NCBI RefSeq assembly: GCF_035621475.1
Contig: NZ_CP141799.1
Coordinates: 2,344,501-2,408,500, forward strand
Source of the DNA: Pseudomonas paeninsulae
Lineage (GTDB): Bacteria; Pseudomonadota; Gammaproteobacteria; Pseudomonadales; Pseudomonadaceae
Reading direction: 5' to 3'
Length of the DNA: 64,000 nt
Below, one piece after another: positions 55,626 through 64,000 of the stretch. A program made the translations under genes and the position numbers. Below the pieces are notes generated by a model, which searched no databases, was not told the DNA's origin, and saw only the letters and a program-made list of their open reading frames with translations. Positions within the stretch are counted from its first letter, which is position 1. Each line of letters starts with the position of its first letter.

Positions 55626-56378
55626 TCAGTAGATGCTGAAGGGGAAGTACTTGGTGTTGATCTGCTGATAGGTGCCGTCGGCGACGATTTCCGCCAGTGC
55701 GGCATTCAGCCGGCTACGTAGCGGATCGCCCTTGCGCACGGCGATGCCGATCTTGTCGTTGTCGAACACCGGCTCGCCCTTGAACTCGAAGCCCGTGCCG
55801 GCGTCGCTCTTGAGCCATTCCCAGTTGACGAAGGTGTCGGCCAGCACGCCATCGAGGCGGCCCGAGGTCAGATCGAGGTAGGCGTTTTCCTGGGTGTCGT
55901 AGAGCTTGATATCGACCACCTCGCCGAGGTTGTCTTCCAGCCAGGTACCGGCGATGGTGGCGCGCTGGGCGCCGATCACCTTGCCCTTCAGGCTGATTTT
56001 GTCGGTCTTGAATTCGGCGCCTTTGGGCGCGATGAACTGCAGTTTGTTGGTGTAGTAGGGGGCGGTGAAATCGACCGCCTGCTGGCGCTCCTCGGTGATC
56101 GACATGGAGGCGACGATGGCGTCGAATTTCCTGGCGTTCAGCGCCGGGATGATGCCGTCCCAGTCGGAGGTGACCACTTCGCACTCAGCTTCCATTTTGG
56201 CGCAGAGGGCCTGGGCGATTTCCACGTCGAAACCGACCACCTGACCGCCGGCGGCGATCAGGTTGAAGGGCGGGTAGGCGCCTTCGGTACCGATCTTCAG
56301 TTTGTCGGCGGCAACTACGCTGCTGGCGAAAGCCAGGGTAGCGGCGGTGGTCAGCAAGATTTTCTTGTATTTATGCAT
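55626..56378 (-). CDS. Basic amino acid-binding periplasmic protein (ArgT/HisJ-like)
   Basis: A 250-residue periplasmic binding protein of SBP family 3. Signal peptide MHKYKKILLTTAATLAFASS, cleavage after VVA-A. The mature start DKLKIGTEGAYPPFNL, VGFDVEIAQALC, and ASMSITEERQQAVDFTAPYY are the lysine/arginine/ornithine-binding protein signature, with the ligand-carboxylate arginine in SITEERQ and the Asp of TSDWDGIIPAL. The start at 56378 is used rather than the in-frame one at 56423. Encoded between the ATPase and the permeases. Confidence 0.9.
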   Translation of the reverse strand: MHKYKKILLTTAATLAFASSVVAADKLKIGTEGAYPPFNLIAAGGQVVGFDVEIAQALCAKMEAECEVVTSDWDGIIPALNARKFDAIVASMSITEERQQAVDFTAPYYTNKLQFIAPKGAEFKTDKISLKGKVIGAQRATIAGTWLEDNLGEVVDIKLYDTQENAYLDLTSGRLDGVLADTFVNWEWLKSDAGTGFEFKGEPVFDNDKIGIAVRKGDPLRSRLNAALAEIVADGTYQQINTKYFPFSIY

Positions 56379-56392
56379 GCGATGACGCTCCG

Positions 56393-57166
56393 TTAATGAT
56401 TGCTGGACATGAACTGCCTGCAACGTGCCGACTGCGGGTTATCGAACACCTGCGCCGGCGTGCCTTGTTCCTCCACCAGCCCCTGGTGGAGAAACACCAC
56501 TTCGCTCGACACTTGGCGGGCGAAGTTCATCTCATGGGTGACCAGCAGCATGGTGCGGCCTTCATCGGCCAGGGCGCGGATCACGCTGAGGACTTCCTGA
56601 ACCATTTCCGGGTCGAGGGCCGAGGTCGGCTCGTCGAACAGGATGACCTTGGGCTCCATGCACAGGGTCCGGGCAATCGCCGCGCGCTGCTGCTGGCCGC
56701 CGGACAGCTGATTAGGGTAGACGTGGCGCTTGTCGGCGATGCCGACCTTGGCCAGCAGCGCCTCGGCCCGTTCGGTGGCCTCGGCCCGGCTCAGGCCGAG
56801 CACCCGGCGCGGCGCCTCGGTGATGTTGTCGAGTACGCTCATGTGCGGCCACAGGTTAAAGCTCTGGAAGACGAAGCCGATTTCGCTGCGTAGCCGGTTG
56901 ATCTGCTGGTTGCTGGCCGCGACCAGGGCGCCGCCGTGGCTTTTCTTCAGGCGCAACTCTTCGCCGTTGACCAGGATCTGGCCGCGGTGGGGCGATTCAA
57001 GCAGGTTGATGCAGCGCAGGAAGGTCGACTTGCCCGAGCCGGAAGAGCCGAGAATGGAGATGACGTCGCCGTCGCGGGCGGTCAGGGAAATGCCCTTGAG
57101 CACCTCATGGTCGCCGTAGCTTTTGTGCAGGTCGCGGATTTCCAGTGCAGCTGGGGAGCCAGTCAT
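56393..57166 (-). CDS. Basic amino acid ABC importer ATPase (HisP-like)
   Basis: A 257-residue nucleotide-binding subunit of the HisP class: Walker A GSSGSGKS, a Q-loop FVFQSFNLWPHMSVLDN, signature LSGGQQQR, Walker [15 protein letters not shown] and H-loop VTHEM. The insertion VNGEELRLKKSHGGALVAASNQQ (about 66-88) is typical of HisP. The start at 57166 follows AGAGGT with 7-base spacing. It is the first gene of the four-gene importer and lies 14 bases from the binding protein. Confidence 0.92.
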   Translation of the reverse strand: MTGSPAALEIRDLHKSYGDHEVLKGISLTARDGDVISILGSSGSGKSTFLRCINLLESPHRGQILVNGEELRLKKSHGGALVAASNQQINRLRSEIGFVFQSFNLWPHMSVLDNITEAPRRVLGLSRAEATERAEALLAKVGIADKRHVYPNQLSGGQQQRAAIARTLCMEPKVILFDEPTSALDPEMVQEVLSVIRALADEGRTMLLVTHEMNFARQVSSEVVFLHQGLVEEQGTPAQVFDNPQSARCRQFMSSNH

Positions 57167-57555
57167 TGAAGCACCTCTTATTATTCTTTTTTCGCGTAGC
57201 GGATACTGCCGGGTCACGCCGATCACTGCTGCCCGCTATGCGTCGCAGGCGTTCAGTATTGCGTCAGGCTGACCAGATGCAGGTCAGCGAATGCAAGCAT
57301 TGCAGTCGCGCGCCTGGGCAGCTTCAAGCTTCAATGGTGGGCGCTTGCGCGAGCATCCGTCGAACGAAAACAACTAACCACATCATTCCGTAAATGACTC
57401 AACTCGCAGTCTGAGCGAGCCGCAGCAGGCCCGGCGGCGTGGTGCCTGCGGGCCGGATCTTGCAACGGCTGGGATGTCGAGCAATCCCAGCGCGTTGTTC
57501 AGCGGTAAGCGTGTCAGGGGGGTGCAGCAGCCGGGCCGCCGCGCACCGGGCCAAC
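57167..57555. other. Non-coding stretch between importer and dehydrogenase
   Basis: No convincing gene is seen in 389 bases. It must hold the 5' end of the importer transcript unless it is read from the dehydrogenase gene upstream. A good -35/-10 pair was not found by eye. Confidence 0.4.
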
Positions 57556-58653
57556 TCAGGCGGCTTTCTGGGTCTGGTCGCTGTGTTCTTCGTAGGCCAG
57601 ACCGAAGCGGTTGGCGAGGAAGTCTTCCAGCGACACCTGCTCCTGGCTGATGAAGCCCGCTTGCGGCAGGCGCTTCTCGCGGAACAGGTCCAGCGCGGCG
57701 CAGATGCCGGCGGCGGTGGTGATCTGGATCGCGCTGGTCAGGCGGCCGTTCTGCACGGCGGCGAAGATCTTGCGGCTGAACACCTGCTGCACCAGCTTGC
57801 CGTCCTGCATGCCATTGACGGTGACGAACACCAGCACCACGTCCTGCATGGTGCTCGGCACGGCGCCGCGCAGGATGTCCTTGAGCTTTTCCTGATGGCC
57901 GGCCAGGCGCAGGTCTTCCAGGAGAAACTTCATCAGGTCGCGGTGACCCGGGTAACGCACGGTCTTGTAGTCCAGTACTTCGACCTTGCCTTGCAGGGTT
58001 TCACACAGGGTGCCCAGACCGCCGGAGGTGTTGAACGCCTCGTACTCGACGCCGTCCAGGGAGAAGTGTTCCAGGCCTTCCAGGGGCTGGACCATCTGCA
58101 GTTTGCCGTTGCGGATCGCTTCGCAAGGGTGGCAGTACTCGTTGACCAGGCCGTCGACGCTCCAGGTCAGGTTGTACTTGAGGGCGTTGGTGGGGAACTC
58201 CGGCAGGGCGCCGACGCGCATCTTGACCTCGCGCACGCTGTCGAAATCGCGGGCCAGGGAGTGCGCGGCAATGCCGATGAAGCCAGGCGCCAGGCCGCAC
58301 TGCGGCATGAAGGCGGTCTTGGCGTCTTTGGCCAGCTCCATGATGGCCCTGGTTGCGTGGACGTCTTCGGTCAGGTCGAAGTAGTGGGTGCCACTGTTCT
58401 TGGCCGCCTGGGCGACGGTAATGGCCATGTGGTACGGCAGGGCATTGAGCACCGCGTCGTAACCGTGCATCAGTGCTTCGAGGGCGCCGGCATCGGCCGA
58501 ATCGAGCAGCTGGGTGGCGATGCCGAGGGCATTGATCGCCTTCAGCGAACTGGCCTCGCGATCAGCCACCAGCACCTTGTAGTCGCCGGTGTTGTGCAGC
58601 AGTTGAGCGATGGTGAAACCGATGTGGCCGGCGCCAAGCAGGAGGACATTCAT
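57556..58653 (-). CDS. Lysine 6-dehydrogenase-like enzyme (saccharopine dehydrogenase family)
   Basis: A 365-residue Rossmann enzyme. The N-terminus MNVLLLGAGHIGFTIAQLL has GxGxxG for NAD+, and ALPYHMAITVAQAAKNSGTHYFDLTED is the saccharopine dehydrogenase-family signature. Length and form agree with lysine 6-dehydrogenase (EC 1.4.1.18), which oxidatively deaminates the epsilon-amino group of L-lysine to 2-aminoadipate 6-semialdehyde. The product is the substrate of the amaB-like enzyme 11 kb away in the same locus, which supports the call. A true saccharopine dehydrogenase is the alternative. TGGAGAA precedes the ATG. Confidence 0.72.
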   Translation of the reverse strand: MNVLLLGAGHIGFTIAQLLHNTGDYKVLVADREASSLKAINALGIATQLLDSADAGALEALMHGYDAVLNALPYHMAITVAQAAKNSGTHYFDLTEDVHATRAIMELAKDAKTAFMPQCGLAPGFIGIAAHSLARDFDSVREVKMRVGALPEFPTNALKYNLTWSVDGLVNEYCHPCEAIRNGKLQMVQPLEGLEHFSLDGVEYEAFNTSGGLGTLCETLQGKVEVLDYKTVRYPGHRDLMKFLLEDLRLAGHQEKLKDILRGAVPSTMQDVVLVFVTVNGMQDGKLVQQVFSRKIFAAVQNGRLTSAIQITTAAGICAALDLFREKRLPQAGFISQEQVSLEDFLANRFGLAYEEHSDQTQKAA

Positions 58654-59021
58654 TGTTATTTTCTCCAGGGGTTTATTTCGGACCGGTTCAGTCTAAAGAG
58701 CACCTGGTATGACAATAAGACTCATAAACCATCGATAAGATGAAAAAATCCTACGTTTTGACGTGCTGCGAGTGCGTTTAGTCGAATCTACATCGGCGCG
58801 TCGCGAGGCAAGTGAGGGTGAGCATGGATTTGAGGAAACGGCCCACTTGATCTGCTACTCCATCATTGGCACGGCTAAATGACGAACTACCGCTGCGCTC
58901 TTTAGTGCTTCGCCTGCGCGATGCCTTGCCGACGCCGAGTCGCGCGGTTTCCTAAAAGGCCATTGCATGGTGTTTACTGACGGCAATTATCAAATCGCTC
59001 CGTGAGCACCGGATTACCCCA
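58654..59021. promoter_or_regulatory. Divergent intergenic region, dehydrogenase gene and ldcA
   Basis: 368 bases hold the promoters of both divergent genes. An AT-rich stretch at about 58700-58750 could suit Lrp binding. No firm -35/-10 pair or ArgR site is seen. Only weak inverted repeats (GGAAAC near 58834 and GTTTCC near 58948) were found. Confidence 0.4.
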
Positions 59022-61292
59022 ATGTATAAAGACCTCAAGTTTCCCGTGCTGATCGTGCACCGCGACATCAAGGCCGACACCGTGGCCGGCGATCGGGTGC
59101 GTGCCATCGCCCACGAACTGGAGCAGGACGGTTTCAGCATCCTGTCCACCGCCAGCTCCGCCGAGGGGCGGATCGTCGCTTCGACCCATCACGGCCTCGC
59201 CTGCATTCTGGTGACCGCCGAGGGCGCGGGGGAGAACAAGCACCTGTTGCAGGACATGGTCGAGTTGATCCGCATCGCCCGGCGACGGGCGCCGCAGTTG
59301 CCGATCTTCGCCCTTGGCGAGCAGGTGACTATCGAGAACGCGCCGGCCGAAGCCATGGCCGACCTCAACCAGCTGCGCGGTATCCTCTATCTGTTCGAGG
59401 ACACGGTGCCGTTCCTCGCCCGCCAGGTTGCCCGCGCCGCACGCAATTATCTGGACTGCCTGCTGCCGCCATTCTTCAAGGCGCTGGTGCAGCACACCGC
59501 GCAATCCAACTACTCCTGGCACACGCCCGGCCATGGCGGCGGCGTGGCTTACCGCAAGAGTCCGGTCGGCCAGGCGTTCCACCAGTTCTTCGGCGAGAAC
59601 ACCCTGCGCTCCGACCTCTCGGTGTCGGTGCCGGAGCTGGGTTCGCTGCTCGATCACACCGGCCCCTTGGCCGAGGCCGAGGCCCGCGCCGCACGCAACT
59701 TCGGTGCCGATCACACCTACTTCGTGATCAACGGCACCTCGACGGCCAACAAGATCGTCTGGCACGGCATGGTCGGGCGCGACGACCTGGTACTGGTCGA
59801 TCGCAATTGCCACAAGTCGATCCTCCATTCGATCATCATGACCGGCGCAATTCCGCTGTATCTGTGTCCGGAGCGCAACGAATTGGGCATCATCGGGCCG
59901 ATTCCACTGTCCGAGTTCAGTCGCGAGTCGATCCAGGCGAAGATTGATGCCAGCCCGCTGGCACGCGGTCGCGTGCCCAGCAGCAGTGGGGCCATGGTCA
60001 AGCTGGTGGTGGTGACCAACTCGACTTACGACGGCCTGTGCTACAACGCCGAACTGATCAAACAGACCCTGGGCGACAGCGTCGAGGTGCTGCATTTCGA
60101 CGAGGCCTGGTATGCCTATGCGGCGTTCCACGAGTTCTATGCCGGGCGCTATGGCATGGGCACGACCCGCACAGCCAATACGCCGCTGGTGTTCAGTACT
60201 CACTCCACGCACAAACTGTTGGCGGCGTTCAGTCAGGCCTCGATGATCCATGTGCAGGATGGCGGTGCGCGTCAACTCGATCGCGACCGCTTCAACGAAG
60301 CCTTCATGATGCATATCTCGACCTCGCCGCAGTACGGCATCATCGCTTCGCTGGATGTGGCCTCGGCGATGATGGAAGGCCCGGCGGGCCGTTCGCTGAT
60401 CCAGGAAACCTTCGACGAGGCGCTGAGCTTTCGCCGTGCCCTGGCCAATCTGCGGCAGAATCTCAGCGCCGACGATTGGTGGTTCAGCATCTGGCAGCCG
60501 CCCCAGGCCGAGGGCGTCGACGAGGTGGCGACCGAGAGCTGGTTGTTGCAGCCGCAAGCCGAGTGGCATGGATTTGGCGAGGTGGCCGAGGATTACGTGC
60601 TGCTCGACCCGATCAAGGTCACCCTGGTGACCCCCGGCCTGACCGCTGGCGGCAAGCTCGATGAGTGCGGGATTCCGGCGGCGGTGGTCAGCAAATTCCT
60701 CTGGGAGCGCGGCCTGGTGGTCGAGAAAACCGGCCTGTATTCCTTCCTGGTGCTGTTCTCCATGGGCATTACCAAGGGCAAGTGGAGCACCTTGCTCACC
60801 GAGTTGCTGGAGTTCAAGCGCAGTTATGACGTCAACCTGGCGTTAACGGTCGCCTTGCCCTCGATCGCCAAAGCGGGCGGCGCCCACTACCACGGTATGG
60901 GCCTGCGCGACCTGTGCGATGCGCTGCACCGTTGCTACGGCGAAAACGCCACGGCCAAGGCGATGAAACGGATGTACACGGAGCTGCCGGAAGTCGCGCT
61001 CAAACCCGCCGATGCCTATAACCAGCTGGTACGCGGCGAAGTCGAAGCCGTGCCTATCGATCAGCTCGACGGACGGATCGCCGCGGTCATGTTGGTGCCC
61101 TATCCACCGGGTATTCCGCTGATCATGCCGGGCGAACGCTTTACCCCGGCGACTCGCTCGATCATCGATTATCTGGAGTTCGCCCGCACCTTCGACCGTA
61201 GCTTCCCCGGCTTCGACGTCGACGTGCATGGCTTGCAACGCAATGAAGGGCCGGACGGCAACGCCTACACGGTGGACTGCATCAAACTCTAG
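59022..61292 (+). CDS. ldcA: Lysine (Lys/Arg/Orn-type) decarboxylase LdcA
   Basis: LdcA converts L-lysine to cadaverine and CO2; in P. aeruginosa it supplies the main lysine route under arginine (ArgR) control. The 756-residue protein has the wing domain (about 1-130), the PLP core with HTPGHGGG, LVDRNCHKSILHS, NSTYDGLCYN, HFDEAWYAYAAFH and the Schiff-base lysine in STHSTHKLLAAFSQAS, and a C-terminal domain ending GNAYTVDCIKL. Length fits the Pseudomonas enzyme (about 750). It is divergent from the lysine dehydrogenase gene. Confidence 0.93.
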   Translation: MYKDLKFPVLIVHRDIKADTVAGDRVRAIAHELEQDGFSILSTASSAEGRIVASTHHGLACILVTAEGAGENKHLLQDMVELIRIARRRAPQLPIFALGEQVTIENAPAEAMADLNQLRGILYLFEDTVPFLARQVARAARNYLDCLLPPFFKALVQHTAQSNYSWHTPGHGGGVAYRKSPVGQAFHQFFGENTLRSDLSVSVPELGSLLDHTGPLAEAEARAARNFGADHTYFVINGTSTANKIVWHGMVGRDDLVLVDRNCHKSILHSIIMTGAIPLYLCPERNELGIIGPIPLSEFSRESIQAKIDASPLARGRVPSSSGAMVKLVVVTNSTYDGLCYNAELIKQTLGDSVEVLHFDEAWYAYAAFHEFYAGRYGMGTTRTANTPLVFSTHSTHKLLAAFSQASMIHVQDGGARQLDRDRFNEAFMMHISTSPQYGIIASLDVASAMMEGPAGRSLIQETFDEALSFRRALANLRQNLSADDWWFSIWQPPQAEGVDEVATESWLLQPQAEWHGFGEVAEDYVLLDPIKVTLVTPGLTAGGKLDECGIPAAVVSKFLWERGLVVEKTGLYSFLVLFSMGITKGKWSTLLTELLEFKRSYDVNLALTVALPSIAKAGGAHYHGMGLRDLCDALHRCYGENATAKAMKRMYTELPEVALKPADAYNQLVRGEVEAVPIDQLDGRIAAVMLVPYPPGIPLIMPGERFTPATRSIIDYLEFARTFDRSFPGFDVDVHGLQRNEGPDGNAYTVDCIKL

Positions 61293-61531
61293 GGCGCGTT
61301 GACGGCTGGGCGGCTGGGCGACTGCGTCAGTCGTCAGCGGCCTTGCCGGACTATTTCCGCTAGATCAAGTGGTTACCATCAACAGTCGAAACGCTGCTTA
61401 AGTCCAATGGCGTGTTCTGCGTCACAGAGGCCGGCATCGACATTTATGCCGTGCTTGTTATAGTTGCCCGGTTGTAACCACAAGAATGTCTCTGTGCGCG
61501 TTCGCGCCTTTTGTTGCTGAGGATGACTGCC

Positions 61532-62344
61532 GTGTCCGACTACAAAGCCTTTAGTGTCGAGTTGGCAGATAAGATCGCCCACGTGGTGATCAACCGCCCG
61601 GAAAAAATCAACGCCATGAGTGCCGACTTCTGGACGGAGATCATCGAGATCTTTCGCTGGATCGACACCACGGACGAGGTGCGGGTGGTGGTGCTGTCGG
61701 GGGCCGGCAAGCATTTTTCCTCCGGTATCGACCTGATGATGTTGGCCCAACTCGGCAGCCAGATGGGCCCGGATGTCGGCCGCAACGCGGAAAAACTGCG
61801 GCGTAAAATCCTCGAGCTGCAAGCCTCGTTCAATGCTGTCGACCAGTGTCGCAAGCCGGTATTGGCGGCGATCCAGGGTTATTGTCTGGGCGGCGCCATC
61901 GACCTGGTCTCGGCCTGCGACATGCGCTACTCGACGGTCGACGCGCAGTTCTCGATCAAGGAAATCGATATTGGCATGGCCGCCGATGTTGGCACCTTGC
62001 AGCGCCTGCCGCGGATCATTGGCGACGGCATGATGCGTGAGCTGGCGTTCACCGGGCGTACCATCGACGGTGAAGAAGCGCGCAGCATCGGCCTGGTCAA
62101 TCGCACTTTCGCTGACATGCCCGCCTTGCTCGACGGGGTGATGGGCATTGCCCGTGAAATCGCCGCGAAATCGCCGATCGCAGTACGCGGCACCAAGGAA
62201 ATGCTTCGCTACATGCGCGACCATCGGGTTGACGATGGCCTCGAGTACATCGCCACCTGGAATGCCGCGATGTTGCAATCGGTTGACTTGCGCGTGGCCA
62301 TGGCCGCACACATGAGCAAGCAGAAGCCGGAGTTCGCCGACTGA
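61532..62344 (+). CDS. Crotonase-family enoyl-CoA hydratase/isomerase
   Basis: A 270-residue crotonase-fold protein. The CoA-binding/oxyanion segments are AGKHFSSGIDLMML and IQGYCLGGAIDLVSACDMRY; acidic residues in IDIGMAADVGTLQRLP suggest the dienoyl-CoA isomerase subgroup (Delta3,5-Delta2,4). I prefer GTG 61532 (MSDYKAFSVEL) because GAGGA lies 8 bases upstream; ATG 61523 would have no spacing to that site. Role in beta-oxidation of unsaturated fatty acids is inferred. It follows ldcA by about 240 bases in the same direction. Confidence 0.85.
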   Translation: MSDYKAFSVELADKIAHVVINRPEKINAMSADFWTEIIEIFRWIDTTDEVRVVVLSGAGKHFSSGIDLMMLAQLGSQMGPDVGRNAEKLRRKILELQASFNAVDQCRKPVLAAIQGYCLGGAIDLVSACDMRYSTVDAQFSIKEIDIGMAADVGTLQRLPRIIGDGMMRELAFTGRTIDGEEARSIGLVNRTFADMPALLDGVMGIAREIAAKSPIAVRGTKEMLRYMRDHRVDDGLEYIATWNAAMLQSVDLRVAMAAHMSKQKPEFAD

Positions 62345-62394
62345 TGCGAGCGATGCCACTGTCTTCTCTACCGGCGCGGGAGGCGCACTAGCGC

Positions 62395-64000
62395 ATGGTT
62401 TCTGGAGCCACGTCACTGAGTTTGGTGCGTAAAGAACTGTTCGCCACCATGGAGGAGGCCGAGTCGAGCCTCGAGCATTTCATTGCCGAGCGGCTTAACG
62501 GCAGCTTGCTGCAACAGGCGGTGGAAAGCCTTCATCAAGTCCGCGGCACGCTCAATGTGGTCGAGTTGACCGGTGCCGAGTTGCTCGCTCAGGAAGTGCT
62601 TGAGCAGGCCACCGATATTCCCGCCGGCGCCGGCGAGGAGCGCGATGTGCAGCTCTCGGCGCTGAGCAATGCGCTGCATGTATTGCGCCGCTATCTGGAA
62701 AACGTCGACGTGCACCGACAGGAAATGCCCGAGTTGCTGCTGCCGGCGATCAATGATCTGCGCCAAGCGGGGGGCCAGCCAGCACTGCCGGAAAGCTTCT
62801 TCTTCAGCGTGCGCCTCGATCATGCGCGCCCGCGAACCGCGCCGGCTGCCCTGGATGCAGCGGCCAAGGAAATCGAAGGCCGGCGCCTACGGCAGATGTA
62901 TCAAGTAGGGTTGCTGGGTTTTATTCGCGAACAAAATCCGCAGGCCAGCCTGAAGTTGATGGGCCGAGCCATGGGTCGGCTGGACAGTCTGTACGCCAAC
63001 GAGCCGCGTGGCCGTCTGTGCTGGATCGGCGCGGCGGCTGTGGAGGCGCAGCTCGATGGCCAGCTATTGGCACGCAAGTCGCGTAAGCAGCTGTTCTCGC
63101 GGATCGATCGTGAACTCAAGCAAGTACTTGCCAACAGCCAGTACGAGACGCCACGCAGCCTGCTCAAGGAGCTGCTCTATCTGGTGGCCCTGGCCGACAG
63201 CAGTGGACCTGCGGTCATGCCCGTGCGCGGGCTGTTTGGCCTGACCTCGCTGCCATTCACCGATCACTTGCTGGAAGAGGAATACCAGCGCCTGGCCGGC
63301 CCTGGGCAGGCGGTCATGCGCTCGCTGAGTTCGGCTATTCGCGAAGAACTGACCAGCACCAAGGACATGCTCGACCTGATCGAACGGGGCACCGTGCAGG
63401 CTGAAAACCTCGCCCATCTGCATGCGGTGCTCGGCAAACTGAGCAAGACCCTGGGCATGGTCGGCCTCAGTTCGGCGGGCAACGCGCTGAATGCGCAACT
63501 GCAGACGGTTGCAGCCTGGAGTGAGGAGCGTGCCCCGCAACAGCAGGAGCTGCTGAAACTGGCCGATGCTGTGCTCTATGTCGAGGGCATGGTCGCCAGC
63601 CTGGAACGCGGCGAGCGGCGTGACACCAGTGTCGGGCAGCTATCAGCTGGCAAGGAGATCGAATCCTTCGCCTACTATCAGCTCAACGAAGCACGCATCG
63701 TTGTGGTCGATGAGGCCCGCGGCGGCTTGGCGCTGGCCAAGCGGGCGATCACCGCCTACCTGGAGGCCGACGGCGACCGCATGCACCTGTCCAATGTGCC
63801 GTTCAGCTTGCAGGCGGTGCGCGGCGGCCTGTGGTTTCTCGGCCAGGAGCGGGCGGCCTTACTGGTCGGCGCCTGCGCCGAATACATCCAGACGCAGATG
63901 TTCGAAGCGGCCCAGATGCCTTCCGAGCAAATGCTGGAAACCCTTGCCGACGCACTTAGCAGTCTCGAATACTATCTGGAAGCGGGCGCGGTTATGCGCC
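62395..64000 (+). CDS. Large Hpt-type (ChpA/PilL-like) signalling protein, 3' end outside the window
   Basis: The frame from ATG 62395 stays open for 535 codons to the end of the window. It opens MVSGATSLSLVRKELFATMEE and has repeated helical units about 100-110 residues long with SLHQVRGTLNVVELTGAELLA (about 45-65), AVLGKLSKTLGMVGLSSAGN (about 345-362) and LNEARIVVVDEARGGLALAK (about 430-449). These resemble the degenerate histidine phosphotransfer repeats in the N-terminal half of ChpA. A His-x-x-R/K with G (HQVRGTL, like Hpt HxLKG) in the first unit could be phosphorylated. No kinase or receiver domain appears before the edge. GGGAGG lies 11 bases upstream of the ATG. Confidence 0.7.
   Translation, partial: MVSGATSLSLVRKELFATMEEAESSLEHFIAERLNGSLLQQAVESLHQVRGTLNVVELTGAELLAQEVLEQATDIPAGAGEERDVQLSALSNALHVLRRYLENVDVHRQEMPELLLPAINDLRQAGGQPALPESFFFSVRLDHARPRTAPAALDAAAKEIEGRRLRQMYQVGLLGFIREQNPQASLKLMGRAMGRLDSLYANEPRGRLCWIGAAAVEAQLDGQLLARKSRKQLFSRIDRELKQVLANSQYETPRSLLKELLYLVALADSSGPAVMPVRGLFGLTSLPFTDHLLEEEYQRLAGPGQAVMRSLSSAIREELTSTKDMLDLIERGTVQAENLAHLHAVLGKLSKTLGMVGLSSAGNALNAQLQTVAAWSEERAPQQQELLKLADAVLYVEGMVASLERGERRDTSVGQLSAGKEIESFAYYQLNEARIVVVDEARGGLALAKRAITAYLEADGDRMHLSNVPFSLQAVRGGLWFLGQERAALLVGACAEYIQTQMFEAAQMPSEQMLETLADALSSLEYYLEAGAVMR

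Noticed and set aside
58978..58993. Possible ArgR half-site (TGACGG-N8-AA) upstream of ldcA
   Set aside because: It matches only 4 of 6 key bases and no second half-site lies 21 bases upstream, so a real ArgR operator is not shown although ldcA is ArgR-controlled in P. aeruginosa.
58974..60569. A 531-codon minus-strand open frame opposite ldcA
   Set aside because: No domain; LdcA on the plus strand is complete and conserved.

Overview
The window reads as a chromosome segment from a Pseudomonas-type gammaproteobacterium. The protein sequences closely resemble Pseudomonas proteins: MiaE, LpxH, GlnS, CysS, Tig, ClpP, ClpX, Lon, HupB, PpiD, FabI, MltD, GloB, RnhA, DnaQ and LdcA. Their order matches, from memory, the ppiB-glnS-cysS-folD-tRNA-tig-clpPX-lon-hupB-ppiD-fabI-peptide ABC-mltD-gloB-rnhA-dnaQ-ldcA order of P. 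aeruginosa. Coding is dense and GC-rich, with Shine-Dalgarno starts and many 1-4 base overlaps. No prophage, CRISPR array, rRNA or transposase was seen.

Layout. 1-6750: the end of a DUF1289 gene, two paralogous tandem-Usp proteins (one behind a candidate Anr promoter), miaE, a divergent MFS/LysR pair and lpxH-ppiB. 6935-10045: glnS and cysS. 10470-19812: an inserted block with an odd polysaccharide deacetylase lipoprotein, an AcoR-like sigma-54 activator and a six-gene glycerol-type ABC importer behind a well-formed -24/-12 promoter. 19874-30797: folD, tRNA-Arg/His/Leu, tig-clpP-clpX-lon-hupB, tRNA-Asp, ppiD and fabI. clpX and lon both carry heat-shock-type promoters. 30829-38213: a Yej/Npp peptide importer with two substrate-binding proteins. 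38357-44441: an HDOD-GAF protein, mltD, gloB, a methyltransferase, an intact miniature inverted-repeat element, rnhA and dnaQ.

44573-61292 is the second accessory block and looks like a lysine catabolic locus. It holds an aldehyde dehydrogenase of the AmaB/ALDH7 type, a LysR regulator, a class III aminotransferase preceded by a coupled 24-codon ORF, a DUF3422 membrane protein, a 2-oxoadipate dioxygenase/decarboxylase (HglS, DUF1338), a thiamine-diphosphate enzyme, an Lrp-type regulator, a basic amino acid ABC importer, a lysine-6-dehydrogenase-like enzyme and LdcA decarboxylase. Together these could take lysine in, oxidise it to 2-aminoadipate semialdehyde, then 2-aminoadipate, 2-oxoadipate and 2-hydroxyglutarate, with LdcA giving a parallel decarboxylation route. 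The window ends with a crotonase and the start of a large ChpA-like Hpt protein.

The least ordinary points are the complementary degeneracy of the two ATPases of the glycerol-type importer, the three 22-bp-spaced repeats upstream of its sigma-54 promoter, the gathering of a full lysine-dehydrogenase route in one locus with unexplained ThDP and DUF3422 partners, and the coupled small ORF. All functions are inferred from sequence by eye; no search or alignment was run.
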